A stretch of 64,000 bases of DNA. Source: Micromonospora sp. PLK6-60. Lineage in GTDB: Bacteria; Actinomycetota; Actinomycetes; Mycobacteriales; Micromonosporaceae. Shown in pieces: positions 36,843-46,979 of this stretch. Positions within the stretch are counted from its first letter, which is position 1; each line of letters starts with the position of its first letter. Position numbers and translations under genes: made by a program. Where the stretch lies: positions 248,001 through 312,000 of the forward strand of contig NZ_JAIOAA010000003.1 of NCBI RefSeq assembly GCF_019890675.1. Direction: 5' to 3'. Below the pieces are notes generated by a model. It made no database searches. It was given only the letters and a program-made list of their open reading frames with translations, and had not been told where the DNA came from.

Positions 36843-38086
36843 GCTCACCCGGGGCCGTCGAGGACCTGCTGCGTGGGCTCGCGCCGCAGGTTCTCGGCAT
36901 CCTCGTCCGCCGGCACGGCCAGTTCCACGCCGCCGAGGACGCGGTGCAGGAGGCGCTGCTGGCCGCCGCGACCCGGTGGCCGGCCGAGGGGGTGCCGGAG
37001 CACCCCCGGTCCTGGCTGGTCACCGTCGCCGGCCGGCGGCTCACCGACGAGTGGCGCAGCGAGCGCGCCCGCCGGGAGCGCGAGGTCGCGGTGGCCGTTC
37101 GGGAGCCGGCGTACGCGGCGGTCGCCCCGCCGCCGGACGAGGAGGCCCCGGCCGGCGACGACACCCTGCGGCTGCTCTTCCTCTGCTGCCATCCGGCCCT
37201 GAACCCACCCGCGCAGATCGCCCTGACGCTGCGGGCGGTGGGCGGGTTGAGCACCGCCGAGATCGCCCGGGCGTTCCTGGTGCCGGAGGCGACGATGAGC
37301 CAGCGGATCCGCCGGGCCAAGCAGCGGATCGAGGCGGCCGGTGCCCGGTTCACCCTGCCCGGGCCGGCCGAGCGGGACGAGCGGCTGCGCGCGGTGCGGC
37401 AGGTGCTCTATCTGATCTTCAACGAGGGCTACACCGCGTCCAGCGGCCCGCACCTGCGCCGCTCGGAGCTGACCGGGGAGGCGATCCGGCTGGCCCGGGA
37501 GCTGCGCCGGCTGCTGCCGGACGACGGCGAGGTGACCGGGCTGCTGGCGTTGATGCTGCTCACCGACGCGCACCGGGCGGCGCGTACCGGGCCGGCGGGT
37601 GAGCTGGTGCCGCTGGCCGAGCAGGACCGCGCTCGCTGGGACCGGGCGGCGATCGCCGAGGGGGCGGCCCTGGTGGCCGAGGCGCTGACCTGGTCGCCGC
37701 CCGGGCCGTACCAGATCCAGGCGGCGATCGCCGCGGTGCACGCCGAGGCCGGGTCGGCGGCGGAGACCGACTGGCGGCAGATCGTCGCGCTCTACCGCCT
37801 GCTGGGCGTGCTGGCGCCCAACCCGATGGTCACCCTGAACCGGGCGGTGGCGGTGGCCATGGTGGACGGTCCGCGCGCCGGACTGGCCCTGCTGGCGCCG
37901 CTGGACGCCGACGAGCGCACCGCCGGCCATCACCGGCTGGCCGCCGTCCGGGGGCACCTGCTGGAGCTGGCCGGGGAGCGCGGTCCGGCGCGGGCGGCGT
38001 ACCTGGCGGCGGCGCGGGGGACCACCAGCCTGCCGGAGCGGCGCTACCTGGAGCTGCGGGCCGCCCGGCTGACCACCGGCCGATGA
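36839..38086 (+). CDS. ECF42-type RNA polymerase sigma factor
   Basis: 415 residues, GTG at 36839 overlapping the DGPF gene by four bases (GTGA). Region 2 is FHAAEDAVQEALLAAATRW and WLVTVAGRRLTDEWRSERAR; region 4 is ALTLRAVGGLSTAEIARAF then PEATMSQRIRRAKQRI. After it comes the ECF42 C-terminal extension of about 220 residues: RLRAVRQVLYLIFNEGYTAS, YQIQAAIAAVHAEA and NPMVTLNRAVAVAM, with a TPR-like pattern. No anti-sigma factor is encoded nearby. The extension and the DGPF partner probably replace it. Confidence 0.93.
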   Translation: MSSPGAVEDLLRGLAPQVLGILVRRHGQFHAAEDAVQEALLAAATRWPAEGVPEHPRSWLVTVAGRRLTDEWRSERARREREVAVAVREPAYAAVAPPPDEEAPAGDDTLRLLFLCCHPALNPPAQIALTLRAVGGLSTAEIARAFLVPEATMSQRIRRAKQRIEAAGARFTLPGPAERDERLRAVRQVLYLIFNEGYTASSGPHLRRSELTGEAIRLARELRRLLPDDGEVTGLLALMLLTDAHRAARTGPAGELVPLAEQDRARWDRAAIAEGAALVAEALTWSPPGPYQIQAAIAAVHAEAGSAAETDWRQIVALYRLLGVLAPNPMVTLNRAVAVAMVDGPRAGLALLAPLDADERTAGHHRLAAVRGHLLELAGERGPARAAYLAAARGTTSLPERRYLELRAARLTTGR

Positions 38087-38101
38087 GGATCACCCGGCGG
38101 G

Positions 38102-38605
38102 TCAGGCCCGGCACTCCTTCATCAGCCGTGGGGGGATCGCCACGAAGGTGGCGCTCATCCACTTGACCGGGTCGGTGGACTGAGCGCCGGCGTCGATCCG
38201 CTTCGCGGTGTCGGTGAGCAGCGCCCTGATCTCCGGGTTCCGTGCCTTCCCGGCCTGGCCGCGTACGTCGTCGGCCAGCCCGGCGAGGTTCTCCTTGAGC
38301 TGCGCCTCGACCTGCTCCGGGGTCAGCTCGTTCTTGGTCGCGGCGGCCGAGTCGGCGGCGATCCGCCTACTGCCCTCGATGATCAGCTGGTCGACCTTGC
38401 GGCAGACCTCGGCGGTGTTGACGGCGGTGACCGGGCGCGGCGAGGCGCTGGGGCTCGGCGCGACGGTCGGGGTGCCGGTGGCCTCCGCCGCGCTGGCCGT
38501 GGCGCCGGTCGGCGCGCTCGCCGGTGTGTCGGCGGTGCCCTGGCAGCCGGCGGTGAGGGCGGCGACCGCCGCCAGGGCGAGGGCGCTGGTCGAGGTGCGG
38601 GTCAT
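38102..38605 (-). CDS. Putative lipoprotein of unknown function
   Basis: 167 residues, ATG at 38605. Signal peptide with lipobox LTAGC (Cys21), then a Ser/Ala/Thr/Pro-rich stretch to about residue 60 and a helical domain (ICRKVDQLIIEGSRR-like VCRKVDQLIIEG, ELTPEQVEAQLKENLAGLAD). Two Cys (VCRK and KECRA at the end) may pair. Found as a hypothetical lipoprotein in related actinomycetes; no function is recognised. Confidence 0.8.
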   Translation of the reverse strand: MTRTSTSALALAAVAALTAGCQGTADTPASAPTGATASAAEATGTPTVAPSPSASPRPVTAVNTAEVCRKVDQLIIEGSRRIAADSAAATKNELTPEQVEAQLKENLAGLADDVRGQAGKARNPEIRALLTDTAKRIDAGAQSTDPVKWMSATFVAIPPRLMKECRA

Positions 38606-38862
38606 CGACTTCCCCGTTCGGTCGTCGGCCGTCCGGGGACGGCACGGGTCGGCGTGGAGTGCGGCCCGGCTCTCCCGCACCCGCGCCACACCTCAGCGGT
38701 CCGTGGCGGGGTGTCGTCCTGGCAACGAGCCGGCCGCCGGGTGGGACACGTCCCTGGCGACGGTAACCCGATCACGCTCCGCACCCGCACCGGCCCGCGT
38801 CATCATTCGATCAACTCCGATGCGCTACCGGCCAGGTCGGGTGCGCCGGGACGCCGGACGCG

Positions 38863-38897
38863 CGACACCGGACCGGCCAGCGGCCGGTCCGGTGTCG
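38863..38897 (-). terminator. Hairpin downstream of csbD-like gene
   Basis: A perfect 16-bp stem (38863-38878 with 38882-38897) with a three-base AGC loop begins 13 bases after the CsbD-like stop at 38911. Confidence 0.85.
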
Positions 38898-38910
38898 ACG
38901 AGGCGTACGG

Positions 38911-39084
38911 TCAGCTCTTGAAGGCGTCCTTGATCTTCTCGCCGGCCTGCTTGAGCTTGGCGCTGGCCTGGTCGTTGCGGCCCTCGGCCTCGAGGCGCTC
39001 GTCGTCGGTCGCCCGGCCGACGCCCTCCTTGACCTTGCCCGCGGTGTTCTCGGCGGTGTTGTCGATCTTGTCGTCGAACCCCAT
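38911..39084 (-). CDS. CsbD-family small stress protein
   Basis: Only 57 residues: ATG at 39084 with GAGGAGG eight bases upstream, stop at 38911-38913. The sequence starts MGFDDKIDNTAENTAGKVKE and continues GVGRATDDERLEAEGRNDQ, the CsbD pattern (helical, highly charged, K-x-K-E-x-x-G repeats). CsbD proteins are induced by general stress (sigma-B type) in Gram-positive bacteria; biochemical role unknown. It is too short for a size-filtered gene search but has a clear ribosome-binding site and a strong terminator. Confidence 0.9.
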   Translation of the reverse strand: MGFDDKIDNTAENTAGKVKEGVGRATDDERLEAEGRNDQASAKLKQAGEKIKDAFKS

Positions 39085-39168
39085 GTCGAGCCTCCTCTTC
39101 GGCGCTTTCGCTACATGCCTGAGGTACCCCGGGGCCCGAGCCGGAAAACCCCAACCTCGCCCAATTCC

Positions 39169-41439
<2,271 letters not shown>

Positions 41440-41457
41440 CGCGGCACCTCCTCGGCG

Positions 41458-42429
41458 TCAGTTGTGCCCGTGGCCCGGGCTGCCGTGTCCGGCTTCGGGG
41501 GTCGGCGCGGGGGCGGGCGGCGCGTCGGTCGCCGGGGTGCCCGGGTCGCCGGCCACCACGGTGAACTCCGCGGTGTGCACCGCGTCGCCGTGCCGGAAGT
41601 CCAGGTAGAGCCGGTAGGTGCCGGCCGAGGGCACCTCGGCGGAGAAGGTCACCTCCGGTCCGGCCGGGGTCCGGCCGTCGCCGGGCTCGCCGTGCGGGTG
41701 CACGTGCAGGTACGCCAGGTCGCCCTGGCGCAACGCGACGAGGTGACCGTACGCGCCCAGGTAGGGCTGGAGGTCGGTGACCGGCTGCCCGTCCCGGCTG
41801 ACCCGCACGGTCAACTCGCTGGTGCGGCCCGGCTGCGGTGTGCCGCTCAGGGTGACCGTGTAGCCGTCGACGGTGGCCGTGGTGGCCGGGGCCGGCAACG
41901 GCCGGGGCGCCAGGGCGCCGGCGACGGTGACGTCGACGCCGAGCGTCAGCGGCTCGGCGCCGGTGGGCGTGAAGTCGGCGAAGGCCCGCCAGACGCCGGG
42001 CCCGGCCAGCGGCGAGGCGACCCGCCAGGTGCCGTCGCCGGCCAGCTCCGGGTGCACATGCCGGAAGCCGGAGAGGTCGCGGCGGGCGACGATCAGGTGC
42101 ATCCGCTTGTCGTGCGCCACGTCGTAGCGGGTGACCGGCCGGCCGTCGGGGCCGGCGATCCGGAAGGCGAACTCCCCGGCCGGGGCGCTCACCGGTTGCA
42201 TCGTGTAGCCCCGGTCGGAGACGAGCAGCCCGCCGGGGAGGTGGTTGTCGGTGGTGGCACCACCGGAGTCGTGGCCGCCGGAGTCGTGGCCGCCGCCGGA
42301 GTCGGTCGGGTCGTGGCGGGTCTCGGCGGCGGGGGTGACGGGGTCGGTCAGCTGACCGGCCCCGTACGCCGCGCCGAACACCGCCGCGAGGCCGAGGGCG
42401 AAGCCGCTCAGCTTGGTCGCCGTGTTCAT
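41458..42429 (-). CDS. Secreted His-rich protein of the copper operon
   Basis: 323 residues, ATG at 42429. Signal/anchor helix LSGFALGLAAVFGAAYGAG followed by a His/Asp/Gly-rich segment (RHDPTDSGGGHDSGGHDSGG) and, at the C-terminus, GHGSPGHGHN. The folded part has VAHDKRMHLIVARRDLSGFR, then HVHPEL and LAYLHVHPHGEPGDG: His-x-His pairs that look suited to binding copper. Actinobacterial homologues sit beside CopA in the same order, so an extracytoplasmic copper chaperone or buffer is likely; it is not CopC or FixH by sequence as far as I can tell. Spacing is 18 bp to copA and 34 bp from copZ. Confidence 0.8.
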   Translation of the reverse strand: MNTATKLSGFALGLAAVFGAAYGAGQLTDPVTPAAETRHDPTDSGGGHDSGGHDSGGATTDNHLPGGLLVSDRGYTMQPVSAPAGEFAFRIAGPDGRPVTRYDVAHDKRMHLIVARRDLSGFRHVHPELAGDGTWRVASPLAGPGVWRAFADFTPTGAEPLTLGVDVTVAGALAPRPLPAPATTATVDGYTVTLSGTPQPGRTSELTVRVSRDGQPVTDLQPYLGAYGHLVALRQGDLAYLHVHPHGEPGDGRTPAGPEVTFSAEVPSAGTYRLYLDFRHGDAVHTAEFTVVAGDPGTPATDAPPAPAPTPEAGHGSPGHGHN

Positions 42430-42463
42430 CGTGGCCCTCGGTTCCTTCGGGTCGCCGGAACCG

Positions 42464-42673
42464 TCACGCCCCGACGAGGTCGTACCCGGCCTCGTCGACG
42501 GCGGCACGGACGGTGTCCGGGTCCAACGGGTGCTCGCTGGTGACGGTGACCTGGCCGGAGGCCAGGTCCACCTGGACGTCGTCGACGCCCGGGATCGCGC
42601 GCAGCTCGGTGTTCACCGCGTTGACGCAGTGCCCGCAGGTCATGCCCTGCACCTGATACGTGTTGGTGATCAT
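42464..42673 (-). CDS. copZ: Copper chaperone (CopZ-like heavy-metal domain)
   Basis: 69 residues, ATG at 42673 after GGAAGGA. A single HMA ferredoxin-like domain with metal-binding QGMTCGHC (Cys13 and Cys16) and the family's tail RAAVDEAGYDLV. It should carry Cu(I) to CopA. It is the first gene of the operon, with a CsoR-type site (42702-42716) about 30 bp upstream. Confidence 0.93.
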   Translation of the reverse strand: MITNTYQVQGMTCGHCVNAVNTELRAIPGVDDVQVDLASGQVTVTSEHPLDPDTVRAAVDEAGYDLVGA

Positions 42674-42701
42674 CGTCGTTCCTTCCGTCGCTCCCACCAT
42701 A

Positions 42702-42716
42702 TACCCCCCAGGGGTA
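42702..42716. promoter_or_regulatory. CsoR operator 1 (copZ side)
   Basis: TACCCCCCAGGGGTA: six-base inverted arms TACCCC and GGGGTA with a three-base centre, the G/C-tract pattern bound by CsoR tetramers. It lies in the copZ promoter region. Confidence 0.75.
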
Positions 42717-42754
42717 GCGGCCCGGGAGATGCCCGGCACGCCCTCCGGTACGCC

Positions 42755-42769
42755 TACCCCCTTGGGGTA
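42755..42769. promoter_or_regulatory. CsoR operator 2 (mid-spacer)
   Basis: TACCCCCTTGGGGTA, same arms and spacing as operators 1 and 3, 53 bp from the start of site 1 and 40 bp before site 3. Confidence 0.75.
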
Positions 42770-42794
42770 TCTACCGGACAGCCGGACCGTACCA

Positions 42795-42818
42795 TACCCC
42801 CGAGGGGTACGCTATCCT
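42795..42818 (+). promoter_or_regulatory. CsoR operator 3 fused to the leaderless csoR promoter
   Basis: TACCCCCGAGGGGTA (42795-42809) ends three bases before -10 TATCCT (42813-42818), which is seven bases from the csoR ATG at 42826. A bound repressor would cover the -10/-35 spacer, so autoregulation is direct. Confidence 0.7.
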
Positions 42819-42825
42819 GGTCGGC

Positions 42826-43125
42826 ATGACCGCACCGACCACCCCGACCCGGGGCTACACCGCCAGCAAGGACCAACTGCTCGCGCGGCTGCGCCGCATC
42901 GAGGGCCAGGTCCGCGGCATCGAGAAGATGGTCGAGGACGACCGCTACTGCATCGACGTGCTCACCCAGATCTCCGCCATCCAGGCCGCGCTGGACAAGG
43001 TCGGCCTGGGGCTGCTCGACGGGCACGCCCGGCACTGCATGCACGAGGGCGCGGTCGAGGGGCGGGCCGACGAGATGGCCACCGAGATGATGGCGGCGGT
43101 CGGCCGGCTGATGAAGCGGGGCTGA
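42826..43125 (+). CDS. csoR: Copper-sensing repressor CsoR
   Basis: 99 residues, ATG at 42826. All-helical DUF156/CsoR fold: LARLRRIEGQVRGIEKMVED. The Cu(I) ligands are Cys42 (YCIDVL), His67 and Cys71 (GHARHCMH), with the same 25- and 4-residue spacing as in mycobacterial CsoR. Copper binding releases DNA. Three matching operators lie between it and the divergent cop operon. Confidence 0.96.
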   Translation: MTAPTTPTRGYTASKDQLLARLRRIEGQVRGIEKMVEDDRYCIDVLTQISAIQAALDKVGLGLLDGHARHCMHEGAVEGRADEMATEMMAAVGRLMKRG

Positions 43126-43268
43126 CCCGCCGCCCGACCCGAGCTACGGCGACCCCGCGACCTGCGGTCGGACCACGCGCCTGGTTACCATCCGGGCGTT
43201 CCTCCGTGGCGGTTGAACCGCCCGGACCGTCGGCCCGTACCCAGCACCGGATCGTCAGGAGACTCAGC

Positions 43269-44603
43269 ATGGGCGCCGACCACCCGCGTACCGCCCCGCC
43301 CGCCCCACCGGGCGTGCGGCGGATCCTCGTGGCGACCGTGGTCCCGCTGTTCCTGCTCACCGTGATCGCCGCGGTGGTGCTCTGGCCCCGCGACACGCCG
43401 GGCGGTGAGCCCGCCGCCGAGCTGCCCCGCTACCACGGCACGGTCACCCGGGTGGTCAGCGAAGCCTGCCCGCCGACCCCGGATTCGCCCGAGGGCGGCC
43501 CGGACGGCGGGCAGCGCCGCTGCGGCACGGTCACCGTGCGGGTGGCGCAGGGGCCGGACGCCGGTCGGGAGGTGCAGACCCCGGTGCCGGACGGCCCCGG
43601 CGCGCCGGCGGTGCGCGCGGGCGACGAGATCATCCTGGTCCAGCTCACCGACCCGACCGATCCACAGGCGAGCCGCTACGACATCGCCGAACACCAGCGC
43701 GGTACGCCGCTGGTCTGGCTGGTGGTGGTCTTCGCCGCCGCCATCGTCGCGTTCGGGCGGTGGCGTGGGCTGGCCGCGCTGGGCGGTCTCGCCGCGAGCT
43801 TCGCCATCCTGCTGACCTTCGTGCTGCCCGGGATCGGCGCCGGCCGGTCGCCGCTGCTGGTCGCGGTCATCGGCTCGGCGTTGATCATGTTCGTGGTGCT
43901 GTACCTCACCCACGGGGTCACCGCGCAGACGTCGGTCGCCGTGCTCGGCACCCTGGGCAGCCTGGTGCTGACCGGCGTCCTCGGCGCGGTGGCCACCGCG
44001 GCCACCCACCTGACCGGGTACGGCAGCGAGGACGCCACCACGCTGTCCATGTTCCAACAGGACGTGGACCTGCACGGCCTGCTGCTCGCCGGGATCGTCA
44101 TCGGCTCACTCGGCGTGCTCGACGACGTGACCATCACCCAGGCGGCCACCGTCACCGAGCTGGCGCACGCCAACCCGGAGCTGTCCCGCCGGCAGCTCTA
44201 CCGGGCGGCCACCCGGGTCGGCCGGGCGCACATCGCCTCCGTGGTCAACACCATCGTGCTGGCGTACGCGGGCGCCTCGTTGCCGTTGCTGCTCCTGCTG
44301 GTGGCCGATTCCCGGCCGGTGGGCCAGCTCCTCACCAGCGAGTTCCTGGCCCAGGAGATCGTCCGCAGCGCGGTGGCCACGCTGGGGCTGGTCGCCGCCG
44401 TGCCGCTCACCACCGGTCTGGCCGCGCTCGTCACCACCGCCGGCCGGCGCACCGGCGGGCCGGCACCGGTCGCGCCCCCGGCCCGCCCGCCGGCCGACCA
44501 CGACGACGCGCTGGAGGCGCTCAGCGCGCCACGCACATCGACCACCACCACGGCCCCCGGCCGGTGGTCCGATCCGGAAAGGAGCACGGACGACGCATGG
44601 TGA
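43269..44603 (+). CDS. YibE/F-family multipass membrane protein
   Basis: 444 residues from the ATG at 43269, AGGAG upstream; the longer frame runs back over csoR and is rejected. One N-terminal helix, an extracytoplasmic domain with YHGTVTRVVSEACPPTP and VRAGDEIILVQL, then about seven membrane helices (AAAIVAFGRWRGLAALGG, LLVAVIGSALIMFVVLYLTH and onward). FQQDVDLHGLLLAGIVIGSL and LGVLDDVTITQAATVTEL are the YibE/F signature. Function is unknown; a solute channel or exporter is often guessed. Confidence 0.88.
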   Translation: MGADHPRTAPPAPPGVRRILVATVVPLFLLTVIAAVVLWPRDTPGGEPAAELPRYHGTVTRVVSEACPPTPDSPEGGPDGGQRRCGTVTVRVAQGPDAGREVQTPVPDGPGAPAVRAGDEIILVQLTDPTDPQASRYDIAEHQRGTPLVWLVVVFAAAIVAFGRWRGLAALGGLAASFAILLTFVLPGIGAGRSPLLVAVIGSALIMFVVLYLTHGVTAQTSVAVLGTLGSLVLTGVLGAVATAATHLTGYGSEDATTLSMFQQDVDLHGLLLAGIVIGSLGVLDDVTITQAATVTELAHANPELSRRQLYRAATRVGRAHIASVVNTIVLAYAGASLPLLLLLVADSRPVGQLLTSEFLAQEIVRSAVATLGLVAAVPLTTGLAALVTTAGRRTGGPAPVAPPARPPADHDDALEALSAPRTSTTTTAPGRWSDPERSTDDAW

Positions 44604-44773
44604 CACTGCAGAGCGTGACCGACCACGCCGCCACCCATGTCAAACGTGTCACTGGTTACCGCACAGGTCTCCGAAAATACGGCTTTGGTCGGGTTCCGGA
44701 CGTAGCTCACCGACCCGGCTCTCGGGTAACCTCGCTGCCGGTCACCGCCGAAGGCGCGCAGCGGCGCCTGCGG
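44604..44773 (+). other. 5' leader upstream of the riboswitch, no gene
   Basis: 170 bases after the YibE/F stop. I see no coding sequence. The AT-richer stretch CCGAAAATACGGC (44671-44683) could be part of the promoter that starts the riboswitch transcript; no clear -35/-10 pair stands out. Confidence 0.4.
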
Positions 44774-44890
44774 TGCCACCGCCCAATCGCCGCTCGGCGA
44801 GCCGGGGAACCAGGTACCTGGGGTGAAGCCGCGCCAGCGGCCGGGGCAACTTCCGTCCCGAATCCGTCAGCTAACCCGGTCGGCGGTCGA
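44774..44890 (+). ncRNA. Cyclic-di-AMP riboswitch (ydaO/yuaA type)
   Basis: The 3' half CCGAATCCGTCAGCTAACCC (44858-44877) matches the conserved end of the ydaO/yuaA RNA, and GCCGGGGAACC and GGGGTGAAGCCGC (near 44801 and 44820) match its internal conserved segments. ACCGCC (44778-44783) pairs with GGCGGT (44882-44887) to close the structure. In actinobacteria this RNA is typically found before genes for cell-wall hydrolases and resuscitation factors, as here. The closing stem ends about four bases before the AGGAAGGG ribosome-binding site, so control could act on translation as well as on termination. Confidence 0.8.
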
Positions 44891-44904
44891 AGGAAGGGAA
44901 CACT

Positions 44905-45924
44905 GTGACGGCACCCCTGCGCCGCTGGTTGACACCGGTGGTGGCCGTGCTCACCGCACTCGCCATCGTCACCGGGCCCCTCCCGGCGACGGCCGCCCCG
45001 AACACCCCCAAGCCGTCCGGGCACGAGGAGGACAACGACCCTCCGCTGCTCAACGACGTGCTGGAGCAGACCAACCGGGGCTACTTCCAGGCCAAGGCCA
45101 AGCTGGCGAAGTCCAAGCAGCGCCAGCTCGCGCTCGCCCTCGAGGTCCGCCGCGCGCAGAGCGAACTGGACCGGCTCACCCCGCAGGTGGGCAAGATCGC
45201 CGCGCAGTCGTACCGGACCGGGCGGGTGGGCGCGATGGCCGTCCTGCTGGACAGCAACAGCCCGACCTCCTTCGTGAAGCGCGCCGCGGTGCTCGACGAG
45301 ATCAACATGGTGAACGAGCAGAAGCTGGCCGAGGTCACCGCGGCCAAGCGGCAGGCCGAGGCGGCCAAGCAGGCCCTCGACGTCGAGGTACGCGAGCAGC
45401 AGCGGCAGACGGCCATCATCGCCAAGCGCAAAGCCGAGGCGGAGAAGTCGCTGGACCTGGTCGGCGGCAAGGGCTTCACCGGCGGCCTCGTCTCGGAGAC
45501 CTCGCCGGTCGCCCGGGTCGCCCCCGGCCGGACGTCCGACGGGGACTGGCGTCGCGAGTCGTGCAGCGAGTCCGATCCCACCACCTCGGGCTGCGTCACG
45601 CCGCGCACGCTGCACATGTACAAGGAGGTCAAGCGGGCCGGCTTCGACCGGTTCGTGGGCTGCTACCGCTCCGGCGGGCCGTGGGAGCACCCGAAGGGCC
45701 GGGCGTGCGACTGGTCGTTGCAGAACAGCGGCTTCAGCCCGTGGCACAACAAGGACACCCGGACGTACGGCAACAACCTCGCCGCCTTCCTGCTGCGCAA
45801 CGCGGACCGGCTCGGCATCTACTACGTGATCTGGAACCGGCAGATCTGGTTCCCGGCGACGGGCTGGCGTTCGTACAGCGGCCCGTCCAACCACACCGAC
45901 CACGTGCACGTGTCCCTGCTGTAG
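44905..45924 (+). CDS. Secreted coiled-coil protein with a C-terminal peptidase-like domain
   Basis: 339 residues, GTG at 44905 after AGGAAGGG. Signal peptide 1-31. Residues about 48-195 form a long coiled coil (LAKSKQRQLALALEVRRAQS, then TAAKRQAEAAKQAL), as in NlpC/P60 and EnvC-type cell-wall proteins. The C-terminal ~110 residues (CSESDPTTSGCVTPRTLHM through SNHTDHVHVSLL) form the ARB_07466-like domain with HPKGRACDWS and DHVHV metal-type ligands resembling LAS peptidases, though catalysis is unproven. A c-di-AMP riboswitch upstream and the domain layout point to peptidoglycan remodelling at the cell surface. Confidence 0.85.
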   Translation: MTAPLRRWLTPVVAVLTALAIVTGPLPATAAPNTPKPSGHEEDNDPPLLNDVLEQTNRGYFQAKAKLAKSKQRQLALALEVRRAQSELDRLTPQVGKIAAQSYRTGRVGAMAVLLDSNSPTSFVKRAAVLDEINMVNEQKLAEVTAAKRQAEAAKQALDVEVREQQRQTAIIAKRKAEAEKSLDLVGGKGFTGGLVSETSPVARVAPGRTSDGDWRRESCSESDPTTSGCVTPRTLHMYKEVKRAGFDRFVGCYRSGGPWEHPKGRACDWSLQNSGFSPWHNKDTRTYGNNLAAFLLRNADRLGIYYVIWNRQIWFPATGWRSYSGPSNHTDHVHVSLL

Positions 45925-45939
45925 TGCCCCCCGCGCCCC

Positions 45940-45970
45940 CGGGCCGTCCCGCCTCGTGCGGGGCGGCCCG
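45940..45970 (+). terminator. Hairpin terminator
   Basis: A 13-bp stem with one G-T pair (45940-45952 with 45958-45970) starts 15 bases after the stop codon. Confidence 0.75.
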
Positions 45971-46116
45971 CGCCGTCTCCGGGCTTCGGTGTGCGGTCGG
46001 GCGCGGTCGAAGCCGGCCCGGCGACGCGCGTTCGGGCGACAGGGCCCGCCCCGGCGACGCGCGGTCGGCGCGACAGGGGCCCGTCCCGGCGACGCGCCAG
46101 GGCCCTGGGTCCAGCC

Positions 46117-46788
46117 TCAGCCGGCCGGGGGCGCGACCGGGTCGACCGGCCGGGCCTGGGCGGGCGCCCGGGCCGCCGCGCCGGCCGGCGCCTCGGCCAC
46201 CGTCCGCACCTCGCCGGCGCCCAGCCGGTACGACATGCCGACCACCGCGCACCGGCCCGCCGCCACCGCCGCGGCCAGCGCGGCGGACTTCGACACCAGG
46301 GCCTCGACGGTCTGGGCGATGTGGATGTCCACGATCGCGTCGATGTCCTCGACGCCCCGGTCGGCCGCCTGCCGCAGGCTGGGCAGCACGGCGTCGACCA
46401 CCGCGCCCAGGTGCCCGGGGGGTGGCGTGCCGGTGCGGACCGCCTCGCGGGCGGCCTGGACCGCGCCGCAGGAGTCGTGGCCGAGCACCACCACCAGCGG
46501 CGTGTTGAGGACGGTCACGGCGTACTCGACGCTGCCCAGCACCTCGGGGCCGGCGGTGTGCCCGGCGGTCCGGACCACGAAGAGGTCGCCCAGGCCCCGG
46601 TCGAAGATGATCTCAGCGGCCAGGCGGGAGTCGGAGCAGCCCACGATCACCGCGAACGGATCCTGGCCGGCGGCGACCGCGGCACGGCGGTCGGCGTCCT
46701 GGTTGGGGTGGCGCGGCGCCCCGGCGACGAACCGCCGGTTGCCGGCGCGCAGCTCGTCGAGCGCGCGCTGCGGACTGCTCCACGGCAT
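46117..46788 (-). CDS. Beta-class carbonic anhydrase
   Basis: 223 residues from the ATG at 46788, which has GAGGTGAGG upstream; the frame extends to 46854 without a ribosome-binding site. Zinc ligands of the beta class: Cys and Asp/Arg dyad in VGCSDSRLAAE near 50, and His and Cys in LGHDSCGAVQAA near 105. DLFVVRTAGHTAGPEVLGSV is the usual connecting strand. It interconverts CO2 and bicarbonate. The C-terminal ~25 residues are Ala/Pro-rich and probably disordered. Confidence 0.94.
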   Translation of the reverse strand: MPWSSPQRALDELRAGNRRFVAGAPRHPNQDADRRAAVAAGQDPFAVIVGCSDSRLAAEIIFDRGLGDLFVVRTAGHTAGPEVLGSVEYAVTVLNTPLVVVLGHDSCGAVQAAREAVRTGTPPPGHLGAVVDAVLPSLRQAADRGVEDIDAIVDIHIAQTVEALVSKSAALAAAVAAGRCAVVGMSYRLGAGEVRTVAEAPAGAAARAPAQARPVDPVAPPAG

Positions 46789-46966
46789 TCGCCTCACCTC
46801 GTCCCTCACGTACGCGGGTGGGTCGGCCGGCGGTACGGCCGGCACCACCGTCACACGCGGCGGGAAAGCCCGTCAAGATTTCGTGATATGGATTTCAGGT
46901 GTCACGGCGTGGCGGGCGCCGGGTCAGCCACGGGGCCGTCACTGCGCCGACCTGGGCCCAAGGTCA

Positions 46967-46972
46967 TACCAT
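46967..46972 (+). promoter_or_regulatory. -10 box of a probable leaderless promoter
   Basis: TACCAT, then seven bases, then the ATG at 46980. No ribosome-binding site is present. Confidence 0.4.
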
Positions 46973-46979
46973 GGCCGGT

